Assembly (NCBI RefSeq): GCF_963259705.1
Contig: NC_081847.1
Coordinates: 95,090,671-95,154,670 of the forward strand
Source: Myotis daubentonii
Lineage: Eukaryota; Chordata; Mammalia; Chiroptera; Vespertilionidae
Length of the DNA stretch: 64,000 nucleotides
Reading direction: 5' to 3'
The notes beneath the pieces were generated by a model. The model saw only the letters and a program-made list of their open reading frames with translations, was not told the origin of the DNA and did not search any database. Shown here piece by piece: positions 1 to 12,800 of this stretch; within the stretch, counting starts at the first letter, position 1; each line of letters begins with the position of its first letter. The position numbers were made by a program, and so were the translations under genes.

Positions 1-657
1 GCCCCCGACGGGAGAGCCGTGGGGTGTGGGTCAGAAGCCCCCGACGGGGGAGCTGTGGGGGGGTGGGAGTGGCAGGCTCCGCTCTGCTCAGGGGCTGAGC
101 CAGGCCCGGGAGGCGCCCTCCTCCCCAGAAGGGAGCAGCTCACAGCCACCCTGAGCCCCCCTCCCTACCCCCATGACCGGGCCCTTTGCCTGTGATCTGC
201 TGCTGTCGGGGCTCTGCCTTCCTGCGCTTCCTGGAGGCACTAGCCTTCCCTTTAGTGATGTTTCGGGAGAGACTTTTTGTTGTTGTTCTGGCTCTAAACA
301 GTTGGGTAAAAATTAAGCTTGTGCATATGTTTAGTCACAGTTCTTCCTGTGACAGAAGCAATGTAACTCTGAGCATTGTCTTCCTCATTTGTGTCATTCC
401 TTGTGCATGGATCCGCGCTCACAATCCCTGGATCACAGGCTCGGCCATCGATGGGGGCACCTGGTCTGGCCGTCTTCATCCCGCGGCAGCCCCACCCTCA
501 GGGCTCCTGACGGCGCGGGTTGGCACCCTACCACCCCATCTTCTGCCACCAGCCAAGGACCAAGGGACGGAAAGAGGCTGTGAGGGTGACGGGAAAGGAG
601 GAGGAGGAGGGAGCAGCAGGTGGAAATGGAAAAGACGATAAAAATACCAAGCAAAGG

Positions 658-868
658 CTGGCCCGTGTAGCTCAGTGGCTGAGCATCACCTAGGAGCCAG
701 GAGGTCAGGGTTCGATTCCCGGTCAGAGCACAGGCCCAGGTTGTGGGCTCCATCCCCCGTGTGGGGCGAGCAGGAGGCAGCCGATCCATGATTCTCTCTC
801 ATCATTGATGTTTCTCTCTCTCTCCCTCTCCCCTCCTCTCTGAAATCAATAAAAATATACATTTTTTT
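658..868 (+). mobile_element. Ves SINE
   Basis: tRNA-derived head with A-box (GTGTAGCTCAGTGGCTGAGC) and B-box (GGTTCGATTCC), (CT)n-rich 3' part and AATCAATAAAAATAT tail. Flanked by AAATACCAAGCAA / AAATGCCAAGCAA. Confidence 0.9.
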
Positions 869-1906
869 AAATGCCAAGCAATGGAAGCAAGGAAGAGCTG
901 GGTAAGAGAAAAATGTGTGAGCAGCCACACCTTCCCGGCCTCAGGGGTGCTGAACCCCAGGTGGGCGGGCCTGTCCATCATGCAGAGACCTCGTCCGGAG
1001 AGCGCCTAGGACGCCCGCTCCGAGCGCCTGGAAGGAAGTCATGGGCAGCGCTGGCCGGGGCGATTCACTAAGTCACAAAACTGGGACTAAAAAATACACG
1101 ATCTGAAACCTGGAAAAGTACACATTTTGAGCACATTGTCCGCTTTCCAGAGACAAAGGCTAAGACATGTGCAGGTCCTAGGGAAACACGAACTAAAAAG
1201 CGAGAGTCAGCAACAACGAACTTAAAAGAAAAAGACAGCACAAAGCTAAACACGGTTCTTCAAAAAAAAAACAGCCAAGCAAAGCTGCACGAGACTCGTT
1301 TTTGAGAGAGATTTCTTTGGAAACATCCACCTAAGCATTCGGGAAAGAGGATACAGATTAGGCTAAAGCACACACGACTACAGGTCCAGCCTCAGTTGCA
1401 AAGATCGTTCTTAAAATATTACCAACATCTCTATATTTCAAAACCTGAGTGAAAAAATAAATTCCTGGAAATACGGACCGTGTGAAAACGGACACAAAAG
1501 GACCAGGAGGGGCGCTCGCGGCCTGTCCCGGGGCCATGACACCCCCACACTGAGCTCTGAGGAAACCCCTCCCTCAAGAACAGACACTGAAACCCCAAGA
1601 AACCAAACCGAGGAGGTCACAGAAACGCGACCGCCCAAGCGGGTCTGCTCAGGGCACAGGGTGGCTGAGCACCACAAAGTGTCACTGGCCACCTGAGCAA
1701 TTTTTTAAGAAGCTTAATAGAAGCAGAAAGAACATCTGATAAAACTCAGCACCCCTTTCAGGATAAAAAAAAAATTCAACAATGTAAGGACAAACGGGAA
1801 CTTTGTTCATCTGATAAATGGTATTTACTGAGCATCATCCCTGACAGCGAATCCTAGAGCTAGAAGCAGCCTCCCAGAACCCAGGGAGCAGCCCGGACCC
1901 CTCAGC

Positions 1907-1975
1907 TTCGGGCAGCTCTGTCCTGAGCCCTGTCCGCCCGGCTTCGGGCAGCTCTGTCCTGAGCCCCGTCCACCG
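1907..1975 (+). repeat. Two-copy direct repeat (~36 bp)
   Basis: GCTTCGGGCAGCTCTGTCCT GAGCCC occurs twice in tandem (from about 1907 and 1943), with small differences at the joint. Confidence 0.85.
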
Positions 1976-3131
1976 CTGCTGCCATCGGCAACCAGAGAAG
2001 CGGGGACGCGGTGCAGGGACTGAGAGGCAGGACCAACGCTGTCTTCCCACAGAGGCAGGAGGCAGCTTCCCTCTTTCTGCTCTCACTTCCCACTCTCTTC
2101 CTCGCCAGCTGCAATCTGGCTTCTCCGCATCCTACGTCCAAACAGCATTGACCGCTGGCTGCCCACCCGTAACCCCAGGTCAGCTCCCATCGCAACCCCT
2201 GGCCATCTCCGGCCTCTCCTCCTGCTCCCACTGCTCCGTCCCAGGCCCCCGCCGCCCTGCGGCCACTTGACTTCTAATGTCAGACCCGTCCTTCCTCCCA
2301 GCCCTTCCAGCCGCCCTGCTCCTTCCTGACTCCTTCGCCCCCACCCCACGCATGTCCAGGGGACTCCCTAAACCAGTGGTGCCCACACTGCATTGGGACA
2401 AGGACACCCTGACTTGGGTGCCATCATGTCCAAAGGGGAACCCACTCTCCTACCCCCTTTACTACCCCTTCCTTTACCTTCTACCCAGTGACTTGGGCCC
2501 ACACCTGGCATCTGTGATGCCGCACCCCCCTCCCTCCCGCCCCCCAGCCCCTCCAGCATCAGCTTGTTTACATCCTGTTTACATCCTTGCCTTGCGAGGG
2601 CCTCCCAGGCACTGGCTCCCCTTCCTTTCCACTGTGGCCTGGAATTCCGCACCTGCTCCCAAGGCCTGTCCTCCCTCCTTCCCGGGGGAGCAAATCCGAT
2701 TAAATCTCCGCTGACCACATCGCTCCCGGAGTCTAGCTGCCCCGGTTAAGATCCCGACTCTTCAGGCTGATCCACAGTCTTTCAGAAGCCCCTGCTGCCC
2801 ACCCCCGGCTCCGTCCTAAGGCTGCACGGACAAGGCAGGCATCGGCAAACACCGGATTGAGGAAAAAAATCCTCAAACGTTCCACGGAGTATTGCACAGG
2901 AAGTGCTGCATGAAGGACAGGTGCCACCACAGAATGCACGGGAGGTACAGGCTCAACCTGTGCAGTTAGAAGAGAGGAAGCGTATCTGCCTATAACTCAC
3001 TCTCAAGCCTCAGCTACGGGCTCCCCGAGAGGAACCTGGTGGGAAGGAAACAACCCACCCCCATGGCAGTCCCGGTGCCAGCGACGCAAACTCATCAGGA
3101 TGGATCCTGGGTCACATCAAGCATGAGAAGC

Positions 3132-3402
3132 CACACACGCGCGCACACACGCACACATATGCGCACACCACACGCACATGCACACATGCAGACGCACACA
3201 CATGCACACACCACACGCACGCACGCACAAAGTGCACACACACGCACACAAGTGCACACACAACTGCATGCGCGCGCACACACAAGTATATGCATGCACA
3301 CACATGCATGCACACATGCACGCACACAAGTGCACACACGCACGCACCCATGCACAACACACATGTACACAAACGTACGCACGCACTCGCACACACACGT
3401 AC
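3132..3402 (+). repeat. CA-rich microsatellite with ACGCAC/ATGCAC interruptions
   Basis: About 270 bp of imperfect (CA)n with regular G and TG interruptions, such as CACACGCACGCACACA and CACATGCATGCACAC. Alternating purine-pyrimidine throughout. Open frames on both strands here are low-complexity artefacts. Confidence 0.93.
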
Positions 3403-3949
3403 ATGCTGCTAATTAAAACCTTACATATTTTTTGTTCAAAATGCCACAAAAGTTACCAAAATAAAAACCAGCTTCATTTTACATCATCTTTATTTAGCTT
3501 ATGTCCTAGCTGTTTCCAAAATTAATTGGTATATTTCTGGATGACACATACAAGTTAAAAATGTGGGAATGTGTGTTGAATAATGCAGACGAAATAAAAA
3601 GACTACATTTCTACTTTTTAAAGGAATCAAGGTTTTCTTACAATCCTCATGGAGCTGATACACGCAATGACACACCCGAGTGCCAGAGGCACAGGTAAGT
3701 TACCGGAGGGTGTGCGTGGCACACGGCACACACAGAGCTGAGCATGTTGCACAATCATGTCCCCGATGTTCTGTGAGCAGCGTGTGGCGTGTAAACGACC
3801 CTGAACTGCTCACAGTCCCCGGGCACAGCCAGGGGCCTTGGCTTTTAACGTGGAACGTGAGGCCTGCGCGCCCCATTCTGCAGGGCAAGAGGCTGCGGGT
3901 CCCTGTCCGCACCCAAGACAGCCCCCAAAATTAGCCCTAAAGGGCTCCG

Positions 3950-5460
3950 GGCCTGGATCAGCCTGACAGCGCCTCGGGGGCCCCGTGTCCGGCCAGGGCA
4001 GCGCTGGACAAGGCCCCGTCCCGGGTGCCCGTCCCACCAAACCGCGCACTCGCCACCAGCTCCGGCGGAGCTCAGACAGGAGGGGCCGGTGAGGACCCTG
4101 GTGAGAGCTCAACCGCGGAGAAATCTGCATCTAGATTCCCGGGTCCGGCCTCACGTGACGCCGCCCACGCGCATTTCAGGCATTTTTCCCGTTTGGGAAA
4201 GGTCCCAGGAGGCGATGCTGGTCCCGGGAAAAGCCGGTTCTGTCCCCTCCGACCTCACTCTCATCGGAAACTCCAATCGCGTTAGGCGCTGGCCCCCCGG
4301 CACCCCGCCCCCCTCCCCCCAAACCCAGAAAAACACCCGCGACCCAAACACGCTCCGAGCGCCAGGCGCTGATTCTCCTGGGTCTGGGTTCGAGTTCGGC
4401 TACAAAGACTGCCTGTGAGTCATCAACATCCTCCAGCAAAACAAAGTTGGGAGCCACCCCCCCCCCCCCCGCCTGTCCGTCACGCGTGCATTTCCTGCGT
4501 TTTCTGGGACCGTCGGTGGCTGCCGATGTCGGCCAACCAGCAGCCCTGCGAAAGGTGACCGCGTCCTCCCCGCCTCCCCGCCACGACCTGCCCCCGCGTC
4601 AAGGTGAAAGGGGCGCGTCCCCGGCTGCCCACTGGGACCCGAGGGCCTGGAGCCCAGGGAGACCGGGGCCTGTCCCCTCCCGCGCCCGCGCTGGCCTCCA
4701 GCTGTTCCAGGATCCGCTCGCAGCCCCATCGCCGTGGCCGCCCCTCCCGCCGGCGTCCCCCTCCCCCTCCTGCCCAGCTCCCCCTCCCCTTCCCGCCAGC
4801 GCCCCCCGCCCCCTCCCGCCCTCCGAGGCCACCGCCACCCCGGCCCCGCGCGCCCACCGACCTGGGCCGGTCAGGGATCCGGGATCCGGGATCCGGGCGC
4901 CGCTCCGCCTGCACCTCCGCCGGCTCCCGAGTGCGCTCGGCCTGCTCCGCCTCCGCAGCCGGCCCGCACCCGGGCGCCGCAAGGTCCCCTAAGTCACCTT
5001 CGCGCGGCCCGCCCCGTCCGGGCGAGGTCAGCGGGGGCAGCCCTCCCTGCAGGGCGCTGACTCGGCGAGGTCCCGGCCTGGGCGCTGGGCCGCCTCCGGG
5101 GGCAGGGCTGGGCGCGGGCACGGCCTGCAGCGGCGCGGCTGCGGGTCCTCGGCCTCCTCCCGCCTCCCCCTGCGTCCGGGAGGCGCAGGTAGGACCAGCC
5201 GGGCAGAGCCGCGAGCAGCAGCTCCGGGAACGGGGGGAGGCGGGCAGGGAGTTGGGGGGGGCGGGCAGGTTGCCGGGAGGGAGGCGGCAGGAAACGCCAC
5301 CCGCGCATCCCGCAGAGGCCGCGGGTCCGGGCGGCGCGCTGAGCCCTCTGCTGGAGAAGCCGGCCCTGCAACTTCCAAAGGCTGCCTGGCCGCCCCGGGG
5401 AGCGAGGAACCCCCTCCCGGCGGCCCCCCACCTCCCCGCGGCCCCCCCACCTCCGGGATG
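3950..5460. promoter_or_regulatory. Second CpG island inside OSBPL1A intron 15; candidate internal promoter
   Basis: A SINE-free, strongly CpG-rich block with GC boxes, bounded on both sides by ordinary sequence. It lies on the gene's 5' side of the exons for the FFAT/ORD half. ORP1 is known to have a short form (ORP1S, ORD domain only) made from a separate start, so this is a natural candidate for its promoter. Possible minus-strand donors exist (GCGAAG|GTGACT at about 4998), but no coding exon is recognised, and direction cannot be proven. Long open frames here on both strands are a by-product of the high GC content. Confidence 0.55.
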
Positions 5461-7392
5461 AGGGACACTTGGTCTCACACCAAGTCCAGTCGTTGCTGAT
5501 TCTGAAATAAAGGCTGCGCCGCCCTCCGCTCGCTGTGCTGTGCGTGGCCTGGGCCACAGGGACCCAGAAAGGAAGGGGGAACAGCAGCACCCCCGCCCCT
5601 GTGAGCCCCACGTCGGGACTGACCGACCGCAGCCAGGCTTGGGGTAGACAAGGGCGAAGGGCAGGACCCCCCCACACCAGCCCCAGTGGAGGTCCCCTGG
5701 TGGTGATCCTGGTGAACAGGGAGGCTGAGGACAGTGAGGGGGACTTTCTGTCCAGCAGCAGCTTTAACCCTTTCTAATGCGGGCGAGGCCGGGAACAGAA
5801 CCGACCACCTGCTGGCGGCTCCAGCTAGCTCGCTCCCAGGGCCCAGCCAGGCGTCCTCAGGGAATCCCCAAGCCCCGCCATGGCCCGCCACTCGAAAGCC
5901 GGCTTGCTTTCTCTTTTCTTTTTAAATAGTAAATTTCCAAAAGCCTGGCTTGGTATGGAGGAGCCCTGGCTGCAGAATCTCCTGGGCCCTGAGCGCGGGA
6001 GGAGGGGCTCCGTTTACAAGGCAAAGGCACCACAACCAACACCACAGGCCCTGCCACGGGGCTGCGCTGAGGCCCTCAGTCACCCCCAGGCTCTGGGAAG
6101 GAACCTCATTGTGGAGTGGAATCCCCACACACCTTCAGTTGGTTCGAGTCACGAAGGCAGAGCTGGCTGGCCTCATGCAAACCCTTTCAGTCTCTCCTTT
6201 TTTCTTCATGTTCAGTCACCCCCATCCTAGCTGTCCACTAGGGCCACGGACAGGCAGACAGGCCGCCACGGCAGTAACTCAGAGCAGTGTGCTTAGGGCA
6301 GTGCATACAGACGAGGATACACTGTCACACTGGCCAGAGCTACAGTAGCGAGGAGCTGCTGGAACCGGGGGGGGGTCTAACCCAGTTGGAAGGGGGGACC
6401 TGGGTGAGACGGGCAGGCATGCCACAGCCCGCCTGCAACCTCACCCCACAGAATGGCACTGGGGACTCTGTTGGGGGAGGAAAGGGAGGCAGACAACTGA
6501 GATACAGGAAGAATGGTGGGGGGATGAGAAGGAAGGATGAACCCCGGACAGCTCGCGTCTGTGGCTCGAGAGACCGAACAGGTGGTGACCCCTTGTGACT
6601 CGGCTGCAGGTAAGTGGCCGGGAAACGCTGCCACGTGCAGATGTTCCCCGGCCTGGACACGGGTTCGTGCTCAGGACGGTCTGCGGCGGGCACCTGAGTC
6701 ACCACGGGTGCTGGCTGCAGTGGTGAGCCTTCAGGTGAGAAGGCTGAGGGGGAGCCCCCCCCCAACCCGGGGATATGAAGAGTCAGGGCTCAGGAGGGGG
6801 AGGGTGCTGCTGTAGGAAGAGCAGCTCTGGGAGCGGCCCTGAGGCCACGGAGAAGGCCCTGGCAGCAGCAGGGGCGGCAGGCAGGCCCTCGAAGGACAGG
6901 CAAGGTGTTCAGAGCTGTCCCCTGGCTCAGCAGTAGGCAGTCCTGGCAAGAATGGGTGCAGAGGACTAGCTGAGGAGTAAAGACGTGAAAACAGAAAGTA
7001 TCTTTTTAAAATGGAATTGGAAAGGGAGACAAGCTGAGGGGGAGAGGGGCTGATTTCGAGCAGAAATGATGAGCAGAGACTCCAGGAGGAGGCAGGCAGA
7101 CAGAGAGGGGGGCGGGCAGGCGGGCGGCCGGGCAGTTTCGCTCAGAGCCGAGGAGGAGGAGACGCTGTCGGAGGAGACAGAGCGAGGCCTGGAGGGCGTT
7201 CACGTTGGGACGAAGGGATCAGGGACCGTGACTCAAGGGCTGTGACCAGCACAGCGAGTGAGTGGGCACAGCGACCAGGACGTTCGTGACAAGGCACACG
7301 AAGCAGGATTTGTCCCCAAAGAAGCATCAGTCCGAGCGCAGCCCTGCCCGCAGGCCCTGCCGCGGCCGCATCTTCCCACGACACACGCAGCC

Positions 7393-7456
7393 CGAGATTC
7401 CCATCCACGCCGGCCGCACGCCTTGAGATTCCCATCCACGCCGGCCGCACGCCTTG
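7393..7456 (+). repeat. Two-copy direct repeat (~35 bp)
   Basis: GAGATTCCCATCCACGCCGG followed by CCGCACGCCTT is present twice in direct succession with no mismatch visible. Confidence 0.88.
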
Positions 7457-7746
7457 GCAGGGCGGAGACGACGAGGGAGTAAACATCTCACCCGAGAGCC
7501 ACGCCAACCATAGGAGCCAGTGCCTACCTGGAAAAGCAGGTCTGACTAGTGTCGGGGAGCCCAGCCCACAGAGGAGGGCACCCACAGTGACGTCTGTCTG
7601 ACAGGGACCCACTGCGACACCCCCCTCCGCTGAGGGAAACACAAAACAAAGCTGATTCAGGATCCCCGTTTCTAGCCCTTTGAACACAAGGTAGAGAAAG
7701 ACCAGCACATGAACACTCTAGTACGTTCCCAAGGCTTCCCCCAAAG

Positions 7747-7958
7747 CAGCGGTTCTCAACCTGTGGGCCGCGACCCCCTTGGCGGTCGAACGGCCCTTTC
7801 ACAGGGGTCGCCGAAGACCATCCTGCATATCAGATATTTACATGACGACTCATCACAGGAGCAACATGACAGTGATGAAGTAGCCACGAACATAATTTTA
7901 TGGTTGGGTCACACCATGAGGAACCGTATTTAAAGGGCCAGAAGGTTGAGAACCGCTG
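7747..7958 (+). mobile_element. hAT-type MITE
   Basis: A 212-bp element with perfect inverted ends CAGCGGTTCTCAACC / GGTTGAGAACCGCTG. Flanking octamers CCCCAAAG and CCCTGAAA may be a decayed 8-bp duplication. The interior (GTGGGCCGCGACCCCCTTGG) is shared with the copy at 53170. Non-coding. Confidence 0.85.
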
Positions 7959-8439
7959 CCCTGAAACATCCAGTAGGGTTCCCTTCAGCACACCCATCAC
8001 AAACCCGACAGCCTGCTGTACTGCAGCTTCCTTTTCAACACAAGCATGTTATTTACGAGTGAAACACGCCCAGTCCTGCCTCCTTCACGTGGAGGCCGTA
8101 GGAAGTCCTCGGGATCTGGGTCGGGGCGCAGCATTCCCAAACGAGCAGGCGGCACCCCCGAGCCACACAAACAGAGGCCCCGAGCCCGGCACTCAGCCGG
8201 GGCTCACGGTAAACCCTCCGGCTCGCACACAGCCAGGGGACTCCGCCTGTAGACGTAATTTTACCAAGTTTGTTATCTGGTTTTTGTTTTAATAAACAGG
8301 AGATTTAAAGAGTAAATCAGAAGGGATCAGTATTCCATGGCTAGAGGCAGGCACACAGTTGATCTAAAAATCAGGGAGAATTAAAAAAAAAAATCCATAA
8401 GGAGCCACAGAGAAAAGAGCTAATAATACTGTCATTAAT

Positions 8440-8925
8440 TTTGTTTGGTGACAGATGGCATGCGATAACACCGTGAGGTATATAAATGCTGAATCAGCAT
8501 GCTGTGCACCTGAAACTGGAACTAATGTCATATGTCAACTATAATTAAAAATTTAAAAGAAGTTAGGGATATTTTGAACTCAATAATAATAAAAATTTGG
8601 CAAAAAAACCCAAAACCCCACTAAGGAACAAAAGAGATTCAAAAAGTCTTAGCAAAGAACTATATGATTTCACATGTGGAATATGAAAATGAAAGCTATG
8701 AACACAAACAGCGTGTGGGGGTTGCCTGAGGGAGGGGGTGGGGGAGAAAGGGGCCCTAATACGAGGGAACAGGAGACCTGACTCTGGGTGGTGGGCACAT
8801 GGTCCCATATACAGATGTTGTAAATTAGTAATCCACACGAGACCTGTATGTTCATGTTGACTAATGTCACCCAATAACATTTAAAATAATTAAATATATA
8901 TATATTGGATCTTCAAAAAAAAAAA
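8440..8925 (+). mobile_element. L1-type 3' end fragments, old
   Basis: Two adjoining pieces: 8440-8565 includes GTGCACCTGAAACTGGAACT and TGTCAACTATAATTAAAAAT, and 8640-8925 includes ATATGATTTCACATGTGGAA, a G-rich patch and an AT-rich end. Both are typical of LINE-1 3' UTRs, well diverged. Exact limits are uncertain. Confidence 0.6.
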
Positions 8926-9033
8926 CTATGAGCAGGACTGGGCCATTTAGTCAAAAAACAGAGTCCTATGAGACTGCCCCCTCCAGGCACTTCTGTGTTA
9001 AGTTTAACAATTCGGCTTAAGAAACAAATGTGA

Positions 9034-9208
9034 GGCCTGGCTGGGTGGCGCGGGTGGTTGGAGCCTCGTCCCGATATGCCAAGGTTGACGGTTCAATCCA
9101 GGTCAAGGCACATACAAGAATCAACCAATGAACGCAAAAATGAGTGCAACACAAGCTCATGTCTCTCTCTCTCCTTCCTCTCTCTAAAATCAATAATTAA
9201 AAAAATAA
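9034..9208 (+). mobile_element. tRNA-derived SINE, second subfamily
   Basis: The head GGCCTGGCTGGGTGGCGCGG and GTTGGAGCCTCGTCCCGATA differs from the other Ves copies (no 'GGATAGAGCGTCGGCC' or 'TTGAGCATCAACC'), and the body has ATCAACCAATGAACGC. It ends TCTCTAAAATCAATAATTAA. Confidence 0.8.
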
Positions 9209-9714
9209 ATGTCAAACATTTAGAATAACTGTCATCAAAAAATATTAGAATGAAAACAGTATGCATTTCACCCACTGAGTTCAGTTCACACAGGTAAATA
9301 AAAGTATCAGATAGTTTTCACATAAAGGCCTTGATCTCTAGAATATTTTCCTAACCCTCTTATTGGAACATTTCACTAGAAGTAGGACTTGAAAACACGC
9401 TTGTTAATAAACATGGCTATGTCCATGACCTGGATGGCATGAACAGGAACTGTTTCGGAATCATCCTGCCCAATTAAGGATGAATGAGTTCTGGGAGCAC
9501 GTGAGACCTTGTTCTGTGGCATATGCCATCCATTTGGCTCAAACTATTATAAAAATGCAAAAAAGTAGCTAAGATCTGGTGAAGAATGCAGCTTCCATGT
9601 CCTCTGTTGGCACCGTGGCTCCTGCCTGTGCACATTCTGAAAGCACTGACTCACGGGACGGCCAGTAGGCGACGCGCCCTCGACTGCTGGGAAACGCGAC
9701 TCCGCGGGACCTAC

Positions 9715-9821
9715 CCCTTCCTGCTTCGCCAGGAGCGCGAGGCAGTCGCTCAGCGCCGCGCAGGTCTCCCTCGACGCCTCGGAGACAACGTCGACTTTCT
9801 GAAGAAAGGACGGAAGCATCT
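9715..9821 (-). CDS. OSBPL1A: OSBPL1A exon 15 (last coding exon in window)
   Basis: A 107-base exon after TTTCCAG, ending GAAGGG|GTAGGT. It completes Glu and encodes MLPSFLQKVDVVSEASRETC then AALSDCLALLAKQEG, ending at codon 428 in phase 0. The next family segment (VRNFKLEQEQ-like coiled coil) is not found between 1 and 9714, so the next exon lies outside. CpG-rich in its second half. Confidence 0.95.
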
Positions 9822-12800
9822 CTGGAAATAAACACACCCCCCGTGAGAGAGACGGTAAGTCCTCGGCGTCACTCTGACCAAACACCCTCACAGCCACCAA
9901 CTTCGTGTTTCCTGCTGCCACCTACACAGCGCGACCGTCCCCTCCTGGGCACAGTGAGCACCTGCGTTCGCAGGGCACGGAATCGCCCAGAAAGCGAGCG
10001 AGGCAGCCCTGGCCGGGGACGGCTGGCGTCCCGCAAGGGGAGAGCCGGGCGGGCCACGCGCTGGCAGGTAAGTAACAACCGTGTTTAAGAGACGCGCCGC
10101 CAAGAGGGCTGACAGCACGGGTGCACACGTCACAGCTCCTTTCATGGCGTTCCTGCACACCACTCAGCGTACTGCTGGACACACAGAGGTCACCCCGTCG
10201 CTGGCAGGCTGGCTGAGGCACCTGAAGGCGGCATTCACCCAAGTTCCTCTAGTTCTTATCGGACAAATGTTTGGCATAAACAGGTCTTTTCACTCTCAAA
10301 GCTGTGCCCCTGTAGTTTCAGGGCCTTTTAGCAGGTTTGTCCCTACAGTTTCAGTATTTCTTAGAACGTGTTTGCGTTGGGAAGAAAGAAGTGGCAATGC
10401 AGTGGCCCCCATATCCCCAGGTTCCACGCCTGAGAGCCACCCAGCGCAGATCGAGACGATTCCGAGCGGAAATGGCATGCTGTTGCTGGCATGTACTGTG
10501 TGAAGCCAACGTGTACAGATGTCTTTCTTCTCACTATTCCCCAGACAATGCAGTATAGCAACCATTCACATAGCATTTCCTTGCATTCGGTATTGTAAGT
10601 AACTGGAGATGATTTAAGGTGTGCAGGGTCAAGGTAGGCTACGTGCAAATGCTATGCCTTTTATGCAACGGACTTGAGCATCTGCAGGTGTTGGTACCCA
10701 GGGAGGTCCTGGACCCAGTTCCCCTCAGACACAGAAAGGCCCCTGAGTGTATTTCCCCAGGTGCCCTGAAGAAACTGGACCATTTGCCCATTATCTTAAC
10801 CCATTTACCATCACAGAAAACAGAAACGAGACAGAATGCCCTCTCATCACGTACAAGACAAGTACATGCCATTTCCCCTCTGGATTAATGCAGGGACACA
10901 GCTCAGTTAAAGCTGGGTGGAATTTATGCTAACTATGCATTAGGGTCCTTCCAATGTGTCTCTTCCATCAAATAAAAATCATAACATTGAGGAAGCTTTT
11001 CATCAAAAAAAAGAAGACAATGAAACCAGCGGCATCCTTTGTATTTCAAGTCGCCTCACTCAGAACGCTGTTCTGTAAACAAAGCAAGGCCAGCGAGCAC
11101 AAGCAACCTCGCGAGCCCGAACGCCAGCCATCTCCATCGATTAGGACATGAGACAGTGGGCTCCCCGATCAAGAGACAAGAAGTTTCAAATAAGAAATAA
11201 AAATAAGTAAAACCTACAAGAACACATGACAGATTATCCGTGACCATATTTTCTATGTGATAAAACTGTGAATAGTATTCGTCTAGATTTTTTATTTTCT
11301 AAAATTTCTATAAAAATATGATTTGAGCAAAGAAAAGTCCTTTTCTTGGAAAAATTATGTCTCAAAACTCGTAAGGCGGAAGTGGGCGCCAGGAAGAGGT
11401 CAGCGGGAGTGAGTTATACACGCGCGCTCACTGACATCCGGATACGAAGGCCACACGACATTGCACTATTTCCCATCGTAGGACCTTCCTCGTGCTGGCG
11501 ATCCCTCCCTGCGCCCCATTGAAGCGACTGCGTTCTAAGAGAAACCTGACTTTCCGGGCTTTATTTCTCACTCGGAACCTTTGGTGCACACGTGAGAGTC
11601 CTCCTGTACGAGCTCCAAACAGCAGGTGACAGTGCCATGTGCTGGGCTCCATCCGACCTGAAAGTCCCTCCACAGACGGGTCAGCGCTGCGGCTGAGGGG
11701 AGGAGTGCACAGAACAGACAGCTCCGCCCCCGCTGGGGGTAACCCAGTAACGTTCCACTTCCACGGTCCCATTCCACTTCCACGGTCACGCGCCAGGAAG
11801 CGCAGGCATGGCCCCTGTGGCTGTGATTCCTGCGTTAAGTACCGTCACACGCTAAACCATCTCCCATTGTGCCTGTGCGAGACATTCCACACTTTAGACA
11901 CGCACTGGTCAGCACAAAGCAAACACTAACTGTCAAAATAAACGTTTAAGATCGCATGCAAGCTTGTTTCAAAAGACAACCCAAGAAATATATATTGTTT
12001 CTATAAGAATCTATTGAAAGAGTATCCAATTCTTCTGTCCAAAACAGACTCGAAAGTTACCTAATTTCTGTGACAATCTGGTGTTTAGAGATCCGGAAGT
12101 TACTCTTCACCTGCCCAGGGGTCTGGTGCGGGAGCCGGTGGATTTGCGGCGCCCGGGGGGGGGGGGGGGCACAGCACGTTTCTTACATAGGACGGATGCA
12201 TGTGGTTATATATAGACTGCAACTGCTCAGCTTCTGGACAGTTCCCCGGGGTCACTGCAAACGGTTTCAGTCACTTAGCATTTAGAGACGAAGCTGCCAT
12301 GAATAAACGCTGAGTGAAGGAACGGCTAGCTGCCATATTTGGCCGACTATAAAAAAGTGGCCACCTGCTTCTGAGGAAAGTGTTATTTTTTATACGGAAG
12401 TTATTTTTGAACTCAGGAAAGATGCTAGAAGGTCCTGTGTGAAAACTTCCCTTTGGAGACTTATAAAAGCTCACACCTGTGGCTCCCAGGACACCACTGT
12501 GATTCCGATCCGGGGAAACTGTCAAGGAAACGCCTGCTTCTTGTTATGTGGACAAACCAGAACCTGGCACAGGCAGCTCCCCTGGTGCTGACGCAGAAAA
12601 GGCCGCTTGGCCCGACGGAACCTCACTTCTTCAACTCGACGGCTCCCGCAGGCGCTCTTCCTGTAAAGGTTTCTTTTCCTAGAAACAGGCCTCCAGACCT
12701 TTGTTCCAGATGCTTCCGCTTCCCTGAGCCTGGAAATAGTAATTCATGTTCAGAAGCTTCCGCGGAACCATCTCCCCAGCCACACCCTGGAATATTCCAG

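Larger units (their letters stand above)
1..9714 (-). other. OSBPL1A intron 15 (part in window)
   Basis: Contains Ves SINEs at 658 and 9034, a two-copy direct repeat at about 1907-1975, a CA-rich microsatellite at 3132-3402, the internal CpG island at 3950-5460, a 35-bp duplication at 7393-7456, a hAT MITE at 7747-7958 and L1-type 3' fragments at about 8440-8920. No exon of the gene or of another gene is recognised in it. Confidence 0.85.

Noticed and set aside
657..730. tRNA gene
   Set aside because: A- and B-box-like motifs are present, but here and at all similar sites they are the head of a Ves SINE with CT-rich body and AATAAA tail; no cloverleaf with intact acceptor stem was seen.
3039..3525. 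His/Thr-rich and Cys/Val-rich frames around 3.1-3.5 kb
   Set aside because: Translations of a CA-rich microsatellite.
4480..5478. A 332-codon minus-strand frame and overlapping 285- and 227-codon frames
   Set aside because: They lie in a CpG island where stops are rare; all frames on both strands are open and the sequences are low-complexity Pro/Arg/Gly.
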